Below are positions 8,722 through 17,847 of a stretch of 64,000 bases of DNA, in pieces (the first letter of the stretch is position 1; the number at the start of each line of letters is the position of its first letter). A program made the position numbers and the translations under genes. The notes beneath the pieces are model-generated. The model made no database searches and was not told the origin of the DNA. It saw only the letters and a list, made by a program, of their open reading frames with translations. Source of the DNA: Paenibacillus sp. GM2 (GTDB taxonomy: Bacteria > Bacillota > Bacilli > Paenibacillales > Paenibacillaceae). The stretch covers positions 1,839,489-1,903,488 of the forward strand of contig NZ_LN831279.1 of assembly GCF_900069005.2 (NCBI RefSeq), written 5' to 3'.

Positions 8722-10128
8722 TTAGTTGTACACTTTAATGGATAGATCGGCGAGCACCTGCCGCAGGTCTTGGAGCAGTTCGCTGCGGTGTTCGTCATCA
8801 CGCCCCACTACTGATACATACAGTCTTCCCTTTGGCATGATCGGCTTAATTTGTATGCCATCCGCGATACGGCGGCGGATTAGAAACTCATTGACCATTA
8901 CAGTATTGGAGGAGAGAGGAACGATCCCATAGCTGCCCGGGGCTGTCAAGAGAAGATTGGATTCACGCAGAATGTGCAGCAGTCTCCCGAATACAAAGCC
9001 ATCCGGCAGACCAAGAGACAGGAAGGTAAGCCAGCTTGTACACCCATATGGGCCCCAATGTTTATCAAGATAAGCATTAATCAGGCCCATAGACTTGCGG
9101 GCGTTAATCTCCACAATAGGCACGACTTCACCGCCCTTAAGGATCATGGAGTCGATGCAGACAAAGCCGAAATAGCCGTCCTCCGCCAGAAGCCGAAGTG
9201 CGTTTTCTATCACAGCAAAATAATCTGCCTTCTCCAACAAGTGGATAAAGGCTTGATCGGCTTGGATAGACCCGCTGTAATTTTGCTGGTGGTTAATCAT
9301 CCGCTGAATCGAGATAAGCTCCTTCTCACCACTTACCCGGATGAACCAGTGCGAACTGAAATCCGTCTCCTTATGCAGCAGAGGCTCGAGCAAGAATTGA
9401 GAATACATTCCGCTATTCTCTTGTTGATTCAAGTGCGACATTATCCTTCGCTGCATAACCTCGCTGTCGATAAGCAGATTCCCTTTCCCTGAAACACCGA
9501 AGGGATCTTTTAGCAAATACGGTCCGCGCTTCAGAAGTAAGTTTCCAGTCTCCTCTATTTCCGCTGCACTATTCACCTCAGTCCCCCAGCACTTGGCCCC
9601 GATTCGCCAAAGGAGCCGATTATGATATAGCTTTGAATTAACGCGTATCACCGTCTCAAGGGCCGGTAAAGGGTTGAGCGGCCTTGCTGCTTGCTGATAC
9701 GCTTCCGTATCCGCCGTGATGGCGTATGGGGATAACCACCCGGAATCGGCAAATGGCCGCCCCTTGTTCATCGGTTGAAGATGCCGGTCGGGATCGACCG
9801 CATGTCTGAATATACAACGCTTGAAGATATCCGGTTCAGGTAGCGGTTCATTCGGATCATTCAGATCGTAGTGATAATGGCTGCGGAAGGAAAATCCTAA
9901 TCCGTTCAGGTACTCCTGCAGTACCGGATCGAGTTTACAGCGGCTGTAGAGGATATCGTCCGGCCCACAGAACGGAAAGAGCAGCTCGTCCATACACAGG
10001 ACAATTGCCTCACGGTTTTTGTCCGGCATCGCAGGCAGCCGGGTCAGATTTGGATCTCTCCAGCGGGTTTCGGGATCAAAGGTACCCATAACGGTGGTGG
10101 AAATTACACGGACTTTATGGGTTGACAT
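8722..10128 (-). CDS. ATP-grasp ligase (BtrJ / PGM1-like), candidate aminoacyl-ACP ligase
   Basis: The 468-residue protein shows an ATP-grasp core: YLLKDPFGVSGKGNLLI (about 205-221) is the glycine-rich ATP loop, and PIVEINARKSMG (about 338-349) carries the Glu/Asn metal ligands. A pre-ATP-grasp region of about 190 residues precedes it. The C-terminal end (GRLYVSVVGRDDEHRSELL) resembles the closing segment of PGM1-type peptide ligases. In butirosin biosynthesis the ATP-grasp protein BtrJ loads L-glutamate onto the carrier protein BtrI. The start overlaps the ACP gene by 14 bases, which argues that this ligase charges that ACP with an amino acid. The actual amino acid is unknown. Confidence 0.78.
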   Translation of the reverse strand: MSTHKVRVISTTVMGTFDPETRWRDPNLTRLPAMPDKNREAIVLCMDELLFPFCGPDDILYSRCKLDPVLQEYLNGLGFSFRSHYHYDLNDPNEPLPEPDIFKRCIFRHAVDPDRHLQPMNKGRPFADSGWLSPYAITADTEAYQQAARPLNPLPALETVIRVNSKLYHNRLLWRIGAKCWGTEVNSAAEIEETGNLLLKRGPYLLKDPFGVSGKGNLLIDSEVMQRRIMSHLNQQENSGMYSQFLLEPLLHKETDFSSHWFIRVSGEKELISIQRMINHQQNYSGSIQADQAFIHLLEKADYFAVIENALRLLAEDGYFGFVCIDSMILKGGEVVPIVEINARKSMGLINAYLDKHWGPYGCTSWLTFLSLGLPDGFVFGRLLHILRESNLLLTAPGSYGIVPLSSNTVMVNEFLIRRRIADGIQIKPIMPKGRLYVSVVGRDDEHRSELLQDLRQVLADLSIKVYN

Positions 10129-10387
10129 CTTCGTATAACGGCTGCTCTTGTGGCTGGCAGCTCTTCAGAAAAGAAATGAAAGTATCCATCGAGTGGAGAT
10201 GCTCATAATCGAATTGGTCATAGTCGATGACCACGTTCAACTGATCTTCAACCTTGAGCATAAACTGGATCATTTGCAGGGAATCGAGGCCAACTTCATT
10301 GTTTAAATCCGTATTGAGGGAAAGAGAATGGCGGAGTTCCGGCTGGTCTTTAATAGCGCATAAAATGTCTACGATTTTATCGTACAT
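10115..10387 (-). CDS. Acyl carrier protein (BtrI-like context)
   Basis: The preferred ATG at 10387 has an AAGGAGTG site seven bases upstream, giving 90 residues; an upstream ATG at 10429 would add 14 residues but has no clear ribosome site. The motif EVGLDSLQMIQFML holds the serine that receives phosphopantetheine, followed by the acidic helix expected of carrier proteins. It is the first gene of the eight-gene operon and overlaps the ATP-grasp gene. No ketosynthase or adenylation domain is encoded nearby, so loading by the ATP-grasp ligase is the simplest reading. Confidence 0.9.
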   Translation of the reverse strand: MYDKIVDILCAIKDQPELRHSLSLNTDLNNEVGLDSLQMIQFMLKVEDQLNVVIDYDQFDYEHLHSMDTFISFLKSCQPQEQPLYEDVNP

Positions 10388-10502
10388 TTGTACACTCCTT
10401 TTATAGGGATATAGTGTGTCAAGGTACAATCGAATCTTACATCTACGAGATTTTTACATTTAAAAGCCTAGTCTCATACCTCCTTTTCCTATGAATACAA
10501 TT

Positions 10503-10531
10503 ATTATCCTTATTGTGTTAAAAACTGTCAA
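10503..10531 (-). promoter_or_regulatory. Sigma-A promoter P1 of the ACP operon
   Basis: On the minus strand TTGACA (10526-10531) and GATAAT (10503-10508) are separated by exactly 17 bases, an almost perfect vegetative promoter. The implied 5' leader to the ACP start is about 110 bases and contains an AAAAGGAGG-like run (about 10479-10488) not followed by a convincing ORF. Confidence 0.75.
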
Positions 10532-10580
10532 TCATTAATCCAATAAAAATCTGCTTGACGAAGATACTGCAGAACTGCTG

Positions 10581-10610
10581 AGTATAATCATTTATGTGAT
10601 TAATTATCAA
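10581..10610 (-). promoter_or_regulatory. Possible second sigma-A promoter P2 of the ACP operon
   Basis: Further upstream on the minus strand TTGATA (10605-10610) and TATACT (10581-10586) are 18 bases apart. Tandem promoters would allow expression under more than one condition. Consensus match only. Confidence 0.5.
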
Positions 10611-10708
10611 GTGGCGTCGCAGCAAGCTTGCTGCTTTCCCGAATGGTAGGGCTTAGTTTCAGCGGTCTTATCGTCTTTCAAGGTCCTATAAGAAAATGAG
10701 GCCAATAA

Positions 10709-10749
10709 AAAAGTCGAACGCGATTCGGATAGAATCATGTTCGACTTTC
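10709..10749 (-). terminator. Terminator after the TrpR-like gene
   Basis: AAGTCGAAC and GTTCGACTT form the outer stem, GATTC and GAATC the inner one, and on the minus strand a T6 run follows. It separates the tyramine-type locus from the ACP operon. The rest of the 10430-10882 gap holds the two promoters above and no supported gene. Confidence 0.8.
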
Positions 10750-10882
10750 CTCTCTTTACCTCTCATTTTCACCTATAAGAAAGAAAATATCTTTTATATC
10801 CAATAATACCAAAATCATATATTTTGGAAGCGCTTTACCCTATTGGCAGTATTAAAAATTTCCCCAAATCATTTTACACTGC

Positions 10883-11200
10883 TTAATCTGTCTTCTTGTT
10901 GGACTGAGGATTGTTTTGCATTCGACTGAACATCAGTTCATAGCTGTTATTGCCATGGTACAGAGATCGCTTCACCCGCGAAATGGTGGCTGTACTCGCT
11001 CCTGCATCGGATTCAATTTTACTGTACGTATGATTGTTATACAGCATTTTCGCAACCTGAAAACGTTGTACTAAAGTCTTTATTTCATTAACCGTACATA
11101 AATCATCAAAGAAAGCATAGCACTCCTCTTTTGTCTCTAAAGTTAGGATGCCTTCTATAAATTCATCCAATGCTTTGCCTTTTAATTCATCAATAAGCAT
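10883..11200 (-). CDS. YerC/YecD family TrpR-like DNA-binding protein
   Basis: The 105-residue protein is all-helical with a TrpR-type helix-turn-helix near residues 55-80 (YSKIESDAGASTATISRVKRSL). The N-terminus (LTLETKEECYAFFDDLCTVNEIKTLVQRFQVA) is typical of the YerC/YecD family. These proteins are usually single genes of unclear ligand. Here it is the last gene of a tyrosine-decarboxylation locus, so an aromatic amino-acid-responsive repressor of the locus is an attractive but untested idea. A GAGGAGGGA site precedes the ATG. A terminator lies between it and nhaC, so it may have its own promoter. Confidence 0.85.
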   Translation of the reverse strand: MLIDELKGKALDEFIEGILTLETKEECYAFFDDLCTVNEIKTLVQRFQVAKMLYNNHTYSKIESDAGASTATISRVKRSLYHGNNSYELMFSRMQNNPQSNKKTD

Positions 11201-11302
11201 TAATAGTCCCTCCTCGAGTCATGAAAGCCCCTGATTTATGTATAACACAATTTAGCAATTATTTTCACTTGCAATTATTACCATCCTCACCTCGCTTAGA
11301 CC

Positions 11303-11348
11303 TTGACGTAAAAAAAGTTGGCTCTACTACCAACTTTTTTTACGTCAA
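11303..11348 (-). terminator. Terminator after nhaC
   Basis: A perfect 19-base stem (TTGACGTAAAAAAAGTTGG with its complement) around an eight-base loop, with T-rich arms that allow termination on either strand. It ends the tyrP-tdcA-pdxK-nhaC transcript. Confidence 0.88.
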
Positions 11349-11356
11349 AATGGAAC

Positions 11357-12727
11357 TTAATGCGCTGGTTTTGCCGTTTTTCTGCCCAGAAATCCGTACA
11401 GAATGTTTAGGATCGGCGCTACAATACAGAAGATAGCGAACGGCAGATACTCCAGCGTGGATACGCCTAATGTGCCCGTGATAAATACCCCACTGACTCC
11501 CCAAGGAATCAGAGCGTTAACCGCTGCTCCGCCATTGGCTAAGACCCTTGACATCTCTTTACGGTTCAATTGGATCGCATCGTATTGAGTTTTAAATGCT
11601 TCACCCGGTAAAATAATCGACAAATATTGCTCGCCAAGCAGCAGATTGACGCCCATCGAGCTTAAGCCCGTCATAAGAATCAGCTTGCCTTTGGTGCTTA
11701 CGAAGGAGGTAATACGCGAGATGATCGTCTTGATGATATTCATTTCGACGAGCAGTCCCCCCAGAGCAAGCGCCAAGAGGATTAGGGATACGGACCACAT
11801 CATACTTTGAATCCCGCCGCGTGTAAGCAGCTTGTCCACGCTCTCAACCCCTGTATTGGCTACATATCCATTTTGCATCAGCGCGGAAATATCCGATAAA
11901 CTGGTATGCGGATGATAAATGTAGATCACACCGATCGTAAACAGAATGCTTAACAGCAGTGTCGGAATAGCGGGTACCTTCCGCCAAGCACATAAGAAGA
12001 GCACAAGAACAGGAATTAAGGTTACAACAGAAATAGGGAATGAGGTGCTTAGTGTGTTTACAAGTTCATTGACTTCCTGTCCGGTTGTCAATACCTTGGC
12101 ATGTCCCGTGACTGCGAAGAAGACTAAGGAGATGAGGAATGCCGGGATGACAACACGCATCATATAACGGATATGATCGAATAAATCGACCTCAGCAATG
12201 GCCGATGCCAGGTTGGTGGTATCGGATAATGGAGAGATATTGTTGCCCAAGAAGGCACCTGAAATGATAGCACCAGTCGTAATGGCAGGATGGTAGCCCA
12301 TAATTTGCCCCATGCCGAAGAAAGCGATGCCGACGGTTGAGATCGTTGTAAATGAGCTGCCTACCGTAATTCCTACGACCGCGCAAATGACAAATACGGA
12401 AGGCAAAAAATATTTAGCGGATAAAATTTTAAAGCCATAAATCATGATCGTCTGAATGGTACCTGCTGAAATCCAGACACTAATTAATGCACCAATTAAC
12501 ATAAAGATAAGTATAGGTATCAGTCCTGGAGAAATGCCGTTCTGAATTCCTTTATGAATCCGATCCCAGGAAGCCCCTTTAATTTTAGCAAATACGATAA
12601 TAACGCCCAGAGAGACTAAGATTGGAATTTGCGGATCCATGCCCAAGCCGATAATACAAGCTCCAATAATGGCTAACAATACAACTAAAAGAAATAGGCT
12701 TTCTTTTAGAGTGACCTCTTTGTTCAT
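11357..12727 (-). CDS. nhaC: Na+/H+ antiporter, NhaC family
   Basis: The 456-residue membrane protein has about 12 predicted helices. The segment SGAFLGNNISPLSDTTNLAS (about 156-175) is the conserved substrate region of NhaC antiporters. In Enterococcus and Lactobacillus tyramine clusters an nhaC gene follows tdcA and tyrP, and its role there is thought to be ion or pH homeostasis linked to tyrosine decarboxylation. The position after tyrP, tdcA and pdxK matches that arrangement. Some NhaC-family proteins exchange organic ions (malate/lactate in MleN), so the ion specificity is uncertain. Confidence 0.9.
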   Translation of the reverse strand: MNKEVTLKESLFLLVVLLAIIGACIIGLGMDPQIPILVSLGVIIVFAKIKGASWDRIHKGIQNGISPGLIPILIFMLIGALISVWISAGTIQTIMIYGFKILSAKYFLPSVFVICAVVGITVGSSFTTISTVGIAFFGMGQIMGYHPAITTGAIISGAFLGNNISPLSDTTNLASAIAEVDLFDHIRYMMRVVIPAFLISLVFFAVTGHAKVLTTGQEVNELVNTLSTSFPISVVTLIPVLVLFLCAWRKVPAIPTLLLSILFTIGVIYIYHPHTSLSDISALMQNGYVANTGVESVDKLLTRGGIQSMMWSVSLILLALALGGLLVEMNIIKTIISRITSFVSTKGKLILMTGLSSMGVNLLLGEQYLSIILPGEAFKTQYDAIQLNRKEMSRVLANGGAAVNALIPWGVSGVFITGTLGVSTLEYLPFAIFCIVAPILNILYGFLGRKTAKPAH

Positions 12728-12816
12728 AAGCTGAACTCCTTATCATGTATTAAACACCAGTTGAATGGGTGGTCATTTTTATAGATTGATCTTAGAGTGG
12801 ACAAAAGGAGTCTTTG

Positions 12817-13641
12817 CTATTCAATGCGTCCCTCTGCCTTGTTATATGCGCCGTGCCAGACAGGACCAACAAAGCGGTTAAAAGCAAATCCGCCTTGAAT
12901 AGCTGCTGTAGTGAATTGTTTTGCTCTGGAGACAGCATCCTTGACGTTCATTCCTTTGGCTAATCCGGCAGCGATAGCAGCCGCGAAGGTACAGCCTGCC
13001 CCATGGTTATGATTCGTCTCAAGCTTGTCCGCTTCATATAGCGTAAATTCACGTCCATCATACAGCAGATCAACTGCTTTCTCCGCCTCAAGGGTCTTGC
13101 CGCCTTTAATAACGACATTTTTGACGCCACGCTCATAAATGCGACGTGCGGCTTCCTTCATATCGTCGATCGTTCTTACCTTCGCGATTCCGGCAAGTTG
13201 ACCCGCTTCGAACAGATTTGGTGTTGTAATTGTAGCCCTCGGCAGCAGAAGCTCGCGGATCGCTTGACCATTCTCGGGTTGAACAACTTCATCTTCACCT
13301 TTGCAGACCATGACCGGATCGATTACGATATTGCTGATCTCATGCTCCTCAATCACTTTGCTCAGCATTTCAATAATTTCAACTGAGCCGAGCATGCCGG
13401 TCTTCATCGCATCCAGCTTGCCGCCAGCCATTACCGTCTTAATTTGCTTAAGAACCAGCCCGGTATCAATGGGCTGAACCTCGTGATGCCAGTGATTATC
13501 GGGATCCATGGTGACTATGGAAGTAATGCTGCAGAACCCGAAGGTCCCATATTCCTGAAATGTTTTTAGATCGGCTTCCAGACCGGCGCCACCGCTGGAA
13601 TCTGAGCCTGCGACCGTCAGCACTTTTCTAATGTTGGACAT
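12817..13641 (-). CDS. pdxK: Pyridoxal/pyridoxine kinase, ThiD-like PdxK
   Basis: The 274-residue ribokinase-fold protein starts LTVAGSDSSGGAGLEADLKTF, the substrate loop of ThiD/PdxK kinases, and has TNHNHGAGCTFAAAIAAGLA (about 207-226) with the GAGC anion hole and catalytic region. The TMDPDNHWHH segment and overall sequence are closest, by memory, to the Bacillus PdxK that phosphorylates pyridoxal. Its place between tdcA and nhaC is telling: the decarboxylase needs pyridoxal phosphate, so the kinase can supply its cofactor. Enterococcal tdc clusters do not normally include this gene. Hydroxymethylpyrimidine kinase activity is the alternative. Confidence 0.85.
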   Translation of the reverse strand: MSNIRKVLTVAGSDSSGGAGLEADLKTFQEYGTFGFCSITSIVTMDPDNHWHHEVQPIDTGLVLKQIKTVMAGGKLDAMKTGMLGSVEIIEMLSKVIEEHEISNIVIDPVMVCKGEDEVVQPENGQAIRELLLPRATITTPNLFEAGQLAGIAKVRTIDDMKEAARRIYERGVKNVVIKGGKTLEAEKAVDLLYDGREFTLYEADKLETNHNHGAGCTFAAAIAAGLAKGMNVKDAVSRAKQFTTAAIQGGFAFNRFVGPVWHGAYNKAEGRIE

Positions 13642-13669
13642 TTAAAGCACCCCTTATATTGGAGAAATG

Positions 13670-13710
13670 AGGAATGCGCAACAACCACAATTGGGTGTTA
13701 CGCATTTCCT
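13670..13710 (-). repeat. Inverted repeat between tdcA and pdxK
   Basis: AGGAATGCGCAACA and TGTTACGCATTTCCT form a stem of about 13 pairs with one bulge around a 12-base loop, just after the tdcA stop and 29 bases before the pdxK start. There is no clean T run on the minus strand, so it more likely acts as an mRNA-stabilising or partial-attenuation hairpin than a full terminator. Confidence 0.6.
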
Positions 13711-13723
13711 TATTTATAGCAGA

Positions 13724-15598
13724 TTAGTTCATTTCGTACATGTAGATTCTTTCCAGCTTTTGTTGCATGGCCTTTTCAATCTTGGCTGCATAATCTTCAA
13801 AAGTCTCAGCATCGTGAGCATATGGAGACAATGCACAAGCACGAAGAATAGTCACTTTACCGGCGCGATCCCATTCTTGTTCGGTAAAACCAAGGCTCTT
13901 CACGAATTCCAATGGGCTGTTGCCATAGTCAGGAATTGCAAAGTCAGTATGAGAAGTAATAAACTCATTGCTGTACAGGCCGCCTTTAACATAGGAAGCA
14001 TAATCGAAGAAGTCATGGTTCAATTTGTTCATTCGAGCCAAATCGGTATTTCCTTCTTCGTTAAATACGTAGTCGACCATGTTGAAGTCCGGCTTGGTCA
14101 ATGGATGAAGAACGATTGTCTTATCGCCAACGGTAAATTTCTTGTTCTTCAAGAAGTTGTAGAAGCGGTATGCCCCTTCGATACTTGCACCCATCAGTTT
14201 ACCATAGCCAGTTACGTTCAGCGGCAATACTTTGTGAGCTGTCCATACAGCAGCTGCAGTCGCACCGGCTTTGGAACCTTCAAGGATATAAGCACCAAGC
14301 AATGCCGGAATATCTGCCCCTTTTTCAAATACATAAGTGGCGAAGTAAGAGATCGATTCGCGCATACGGATGTCACGGATCGCAATCGCACCAGCAGAGT
14401 AAGGAATATAACCCATTTTATGAGGGTCAATCGTTACGGATTCCGCTTTGCTCATCGCCTTGAAGGCATTGTAGATATCTTCAGTTAACCATTCATCCTT
14501 AAGCTTCATATCTGTAAAGATGTTGTATTTCTTGTACACTTCGTTAATTTTGTTGTATTCAATGAACTCGTCATTCTCATCAAGGAAGATGGCCCGTGCA
14601 TAACCGCCATAAGCAGCATCAACGTGAACATAATAATAAATGCCTTCTTTAGCGAGTTTTTCACGAAGTTCAATGATTTTATCGATGTGGTCAATTTGAC
14701 CTTCTTCTGTACTACCGACAACACCCACAACCCCGAGAACCGGAATTTGCTCAGCGGCCAATTCGCGAATACGTTTTTCCAGCTTGTCGATATCCATGCG
14801 ATATTCACTGTCAACATCAACAGCTTCAACTTGATCCAAGCCGATACCGATAATGTCGCCAGCTTTCAGCCAGGAATAGTGTTTCGTTTGTGGAATAAGC
14901 CATTTGCCAAGCTTTTGCAAATGTTTACCGGCCCGAGCTGATTTAGCTTTCACCTCATCCATTTTATCAGGAATCTTCTCAATAAGGTCCATAATTTCTT
15001 CCGTGGACATATTCAGCAGTTCCCATTCGGATTTTCCTGCCACCAATTCAGGTGCAACTTCTTGGATAGCCAGTGGAAGAGATTTGATATTACGCGCATA
15101 CCAGAGACCTTCCAGGTTGGCAATCGAACCGTCGGCACAAATGTGGCCCCAGCTTTCGCCTGCTTTGTAGCTCATCAGTTTGGCAATTTCATGCCCCACT
15201 TCTTCTTCCATTTGCGATGTGCCTGGAGAGGATTCATAAGCCACGTTATTCCCATTCCAGAGCATCGCTGCTGAATAAGCGATAATCGATGGCATCAAGG
15301 TTTCGGAGTTCATATGGCCCCAGAAGCGGCCCGCAGTGTGCCAAGGCAGCGATTCGGAGCGAAGCTTCGAAGACAATACGTTAAATACGCTGCGCATATG
15401 GTCGGCGGTATCCTGGAAGCTCTTAGAACTTTTATCGAAAGGAGTGATGGCCGGCAAGTCCTGAGGCATATAATTCTGGCGCCAGCCGACATGCTCATCA
15501 ACCATTTTTAGTAAGATTTCCTTAAACAAGTCGACGTTCTCGCCTTTATCTCCAAGGAATAATGCTTTGAGGTTAATATCAGGGATTGAATAGTTCAT
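13724..15598 (-). CDS. tdcA: Tyrosine decarboxylase (PLP-dependent)
   Basis: The 624-residue protein is colinear with enterococcal and lactobacillar tyrosine decarboxylases, including [35 protein letters not shown] and [22 protein letters not shown]. It is a group II PLP decarboxylase: K394 in [17 protein letters not shown] forms the Schiff base, and H240 (TKHYSWLK) stacks on the cofactor. The length equals that of the characterised enzymes (about 611-626 residues) and is longer than glutamate decarboxylase, which makes Tyr the likely substrate, with possible activity on L-DOPA or Phe. The product would be tyramine plus CO2, consuming a cytoplasmic proton. GGAGG lies 9 bases before the ATG. 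It follows tyrP by 56 bases in the same transcript. Confidence 0.93.
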   Translation of the reverse strand: MNYSIPDINLKALFLGDKGENVDLFKEILLKMVDEHVGWRQNYMPQDLPAITPFDKSSKSFQDTADHMRSVFNVLSSKLRSESLPWHTAGRFWGHMNSETLMPSIIAYSAAMLWNGNNVAYESSPGTSQMEEEVGHEIAKLMSYKAGESWGHICADGSIANLEGLWYARNIKSLPLAIQEVAPELVAGKSEWELLNMSTEEIMDLIEKIPDKMDEVKAKSARAGKHLQKLGKWLIPQTKHYSWLKAGDIIGIGLDQVEAVDVDSEYRMDIDKLEKRIRELAAEQIPVLGVVGVVGSTEEGQIDHIDKIIELREKLAKEGIYYYVHVDAAYGGYARAIFLDENDEFIEYNKINEVYKKYNIFTDMKLKDEWLTEDIYNAFKAMSKAESVTIDPHKMGYIPYSAGAIAIRDIRMRESISYFATYVFEKGADIPALLGAYILEGSKAGATAAAVWTAHKVLPLNVTGYGKLMGASIEGAYRFYNFLKNKKFTVGDKTIVLHPLTKPDFNMVDYVFNEEGNTDLARMNKLNHDFFDYASYVKGGLYSNEFITSHTDFAIPDYGNSPLEFVKSLGFTEQEWDRAGKVTILRACALSPYAHDAETFEDYAAKIEKAMQQKLERIYMYEMN

Positions 15599-15654
15599 GT
15601 TGAGTACCTCCGTATAATAAAGTTATAAAAAGGATTAGTACGAAATAGCTGTAA

Positions 15655-17061
15655 TTAATTGCTCTTTTTCCAGCTAGGTTTCTTGAATTTGTATATAATC
15701 AGGGCAACGCCCACCATTACTACCGTCGCAACGACTTGGTAAATGATGTATCCCGTGGAGAAGCTCTTAGGCAAAATAGATGGTGGAATCAAGCTCACCA
15801 CGATGGTAATCACAACACTAAGCATCGACAGCAGAGAGACAAACCACATCATGCCATTGCCTTTGCCAAGACGGAACGGTCTGTTCATATTCGGCTCTTT
15901 ATAACGCAGACGAACTGCGGAAATAGCGATCAAGGCATAGACGATACAGTACAAAATCGTGGTTGTAATTGTGATAACCAGGAAGGCACTGTTTACGTCA
16001 GGCACGACGATGTACATCACCGATACCAAGGAAATAACTATGGCTTGAAGCATTACGAAGGTAATTGGAATACCTTTGCTGTTTCTCTTCTGGAAGAATG
16101 GCGGCAAGTTGCCGTCTTCTGCAACTTTAATCATCGATTTACTTGGTCCAAGTACCCATGCGCTGAGCTGAACAAGCACACCGATCAGGATCATCGCGGA
16201 GATGATGTTAACAAAAATAGATGGAATACCCAGGTCCGCACAGAAAATCATATAAGGCTGAGTAATATTGGAGAGCTCCATTTTGCCCATTGGAACACCG
16301 TTCGCAACCGTCAAACCGGCAATCAGGTTGAAGATAACCAACAAGATTACGGAAGCGATAACTGCAATTGGATAGTTGCGCTTCGGATTCTCGATATTAT
16401 TCGCATGCACTGAGGAGATTTCGACCCCAGCAAAAATGAAGATAATACCGGATAGATAAGCCAGGCTGCCCAGGTCGCTAAGATTAGGCAACAAATCGCC
16501 GGCCTTGAAGTTAGCTAAGTAACCGGACGGATTAATTCCGTTCTTGAACATGTAAGCAAGACCAAGTACGACAAGTACTAAGAATGGAATATATACACCG
16601 ATGATCGAACCCCAGTTACCGGCGATCTTAACCATGTCGAACTTCAAGTTCAAGAGTGTAACGCCCCAGTAAGAAATCAAAATAACTGCAAAGATGAAGA
16701 AGTTGTTTGAAGATAAATGAGGTACATTAATTACATATCCGAACAGTACCCCTACTGTTGAAGCAACCATAACCATACCGAAAAACATTTGAACCCATAA
16801 GAGCCATGAGGTAACAAATCCCCATTTTTCTCCTATTGCTTTTTTTACCCAGACTTGTGGTCCGCCCTCTTCTTGAAATCCTGTGGACAGTTCAGCCGAC
16901 ATCAAAGCGATTGGAAGTGCAAATAATACTGCTGCAACGAGCATGTAGAAAATTTGTGTCCAACCGGTGATAGCGAGCGTCGGCACACTACGTACAGTAC
17001 CGAAGAAGGCCATCGTGATACCAATCAACCCGAATAGGGTTAATTTTTTTGAATTGGCCAT
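15655..17061 (-). CDS. tyrP: Tyrosine/tyramine antiporter (APC superfamily)
   Basis: The 468-residue protein has 12 predicted membrane helices and belongs to the glutamate/GABA antiporter-like group of APC transporters. The N-terminal helix (GLIGITMAFFGTVRSVPTLAITGW) and EEGGPQVWVKKAIGEKWGF are typical. Next to tdcA it is best read as the exchanger of external tyrosine for internal tyramine, which with decarboxylation generates a proton-motive force and acid resistance. AAGGGAG precedes the ATG. The order here (tyrP before tdcA) is the reverse of the classical tdcA-tyrP order. Confidence 0.9.
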   Translation of the reverse strand: MANSKKLTLFGLIGITMAFFGTVRSVPTLAITGWTQIFYMLVAAVLFALPIALMSAELSTGFQEEGGPQVWVKKAIGEKWGFVTSWLLWVQMFFGMVMVASTVGVLFGYVINVPHLSSNNFFIFAVILISYWGVTLLNLKFDMVKIAGNWGSIIGVYIPFLVLVVLGLAYMFKNGINPSGYLANFKAGDLLPNLSDLGSLAYLSGIIFIFAGVEISSVHANNIENPKRNYPIAVIASVILLVIFNLIAGLTVANGVPMGKMELSNITQPYMIFCADLGIPSIFVNIISAMILIGVLVQLSAWVLGPSKSMIKVAEDGNLPPFFQKRNSKGIPITFVMLQAIVISLVSVMYIVVPDVNSAFLVITITTTILYCIVYALIAISAVRLRYKEPNMNRPFRLGKGNGMMWFVSLLSMLSVVITIVVSLIPPSILPKSFSTGYIIYQVVATVVMVGVALIIYKFKKPSWKKSN

Positions 17062-17180
17062 AAAGTCTCCCTTCTTTCTCTCTAGTCTAGCTTCTTAACC
17101 CATCCAAATATGAATAATTGATGTATTACAAATAAATGGATGAATCTTGAAGTTGTGGTGCAAGGAAAATTTATGAATTC

Positions 17181-17194
17181 GTTAATCGATTAAC
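17181..17194. promoter_or_regulatory. Perfect palindrome, candidate operator of the tyrP operon
   Basis: GTTAATCGATTAAC is a perfect 14-base palindrome placed about +4 to +17 relative to the transcription start predicted from the tyrP promoter. A repressor bound there would block transcription. The binding protein is not known; the TrpR-like protein at the end of the locus is one candidate. Confidence 0.5.
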
Positions 17195-17204
17195 TTTCAT
17201 CGTC

Positions 17205-17233
17205 AATATACGCCTAATTTTTTGTTGTGTCAA
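17205..17233 (-). promoter_or_regulatory. Sigma-A promoter of tyrP-tdcA-pdxK-nhaC
   Basis: On the minus strand TTGACA (17228-17233) and TATATT (17205-17210) are 17 bases apart. The leader to the tyrP start is about 135 bases. This gives the operon its own promoter, separate from the T-box controlled tyrS. Confidence 0.75.
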
Positions 17234-17767
17234 TTTGGTTCAAAGCCTTGTCACATAAGGTGTTTTTGATAATTTCCAGAATCTTATTAACATTTACTTT
17301 AAAGGTTTTATTATTTCATCGTAAAGTGCTTTAAACCATTTTCGCTTTCATGGGTTAAAGCACTTTCAGGCAAAAGTGATGCATAACAATTCTGTTATTT
17401 GAATAATTATCAATCCCTATATTGGAGAATTATCCATGCACAAGTCCACTGAATTATAGGCGGCACTCTCCTCCTCACTTGAAGAAATCGGCAACGAATG
17501 ATGGCTGGCTGTTGACTTTGCTTATCGTTATGATGGCTTGAGCTAAAGAAACTTATGACTGCACATTACCCCAAGTTGAGGAATATAGTGGTCATATGCT
17601 GTGGGGAGATTAATAAAAAGGAATACTTATGCGCTATGGGGAATAGCTAATCACGTTATCGAGTTACAAAACCCGTTTTACAGAAAAAGTAATATCCATC
17701 ATTGTTTCTAATATTTTGAATTTCGCTAATTTTTTAAGCGTTCATTTTACTGGTAAAATAAAACAAA
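17234..17767. other. Non-coding stretch between tyrP promoter and rep relic
   Basis: No convincing ORF on either strand. The only strong structure is an inverted repeat at 17324-17369 (AAAGTGCTTTAAACC pairing with GGGTTAAAGCACTTT, one mismatch, 16-base loop), which lacks a T run. The region is AT-rich. Given the neighbouring rep-like gene, an eroded plasmid origin could be hidden here, but no nick-site motif was recognised. Confidence 0.4.
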
Positions 17768-17818
17768 ATAAACCGATTTTCAGCTGTTAAAACAGTGAAA
17801 AATCGGTTTATTTTTTTG
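17768..17818. terminator. Bidirectional terminator after the rep-like gene
   Basis: AATAAACCGATTTTC and GAAAAATCGGTTTATT form a stem of about 14 pairs, followed by a T7 run on the plus strand and a T-rich stretch on the minus strand. It lies just beyond the rep-like stop at 17848. Confidence 0.8.
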
Positions 17819-17847
17819 CAGAATACACCTTATATTTGTGATGAAAA

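Noticed and set aside
10824..10839. TTGGAAGCGCTTTACC as a cre site
   Set aside because: Two mismatches to the consensus and it lies downstream of the TrpR-like gene, not at a promoter.
13667..14488. 273-codon plus-strand frame opposite tdcA
   Set aside because: It lies fully antisense to a well supported decarboxylase gene, has no ribosome site and encodes no recognisable domain.
13724..15598. Glutamate decarboxylase supplying GABA to the ACP operon, as in butirosin
   Set aside because: Length and motifs fit tyrosine decarboxylase, and a terminator separates the two loci.
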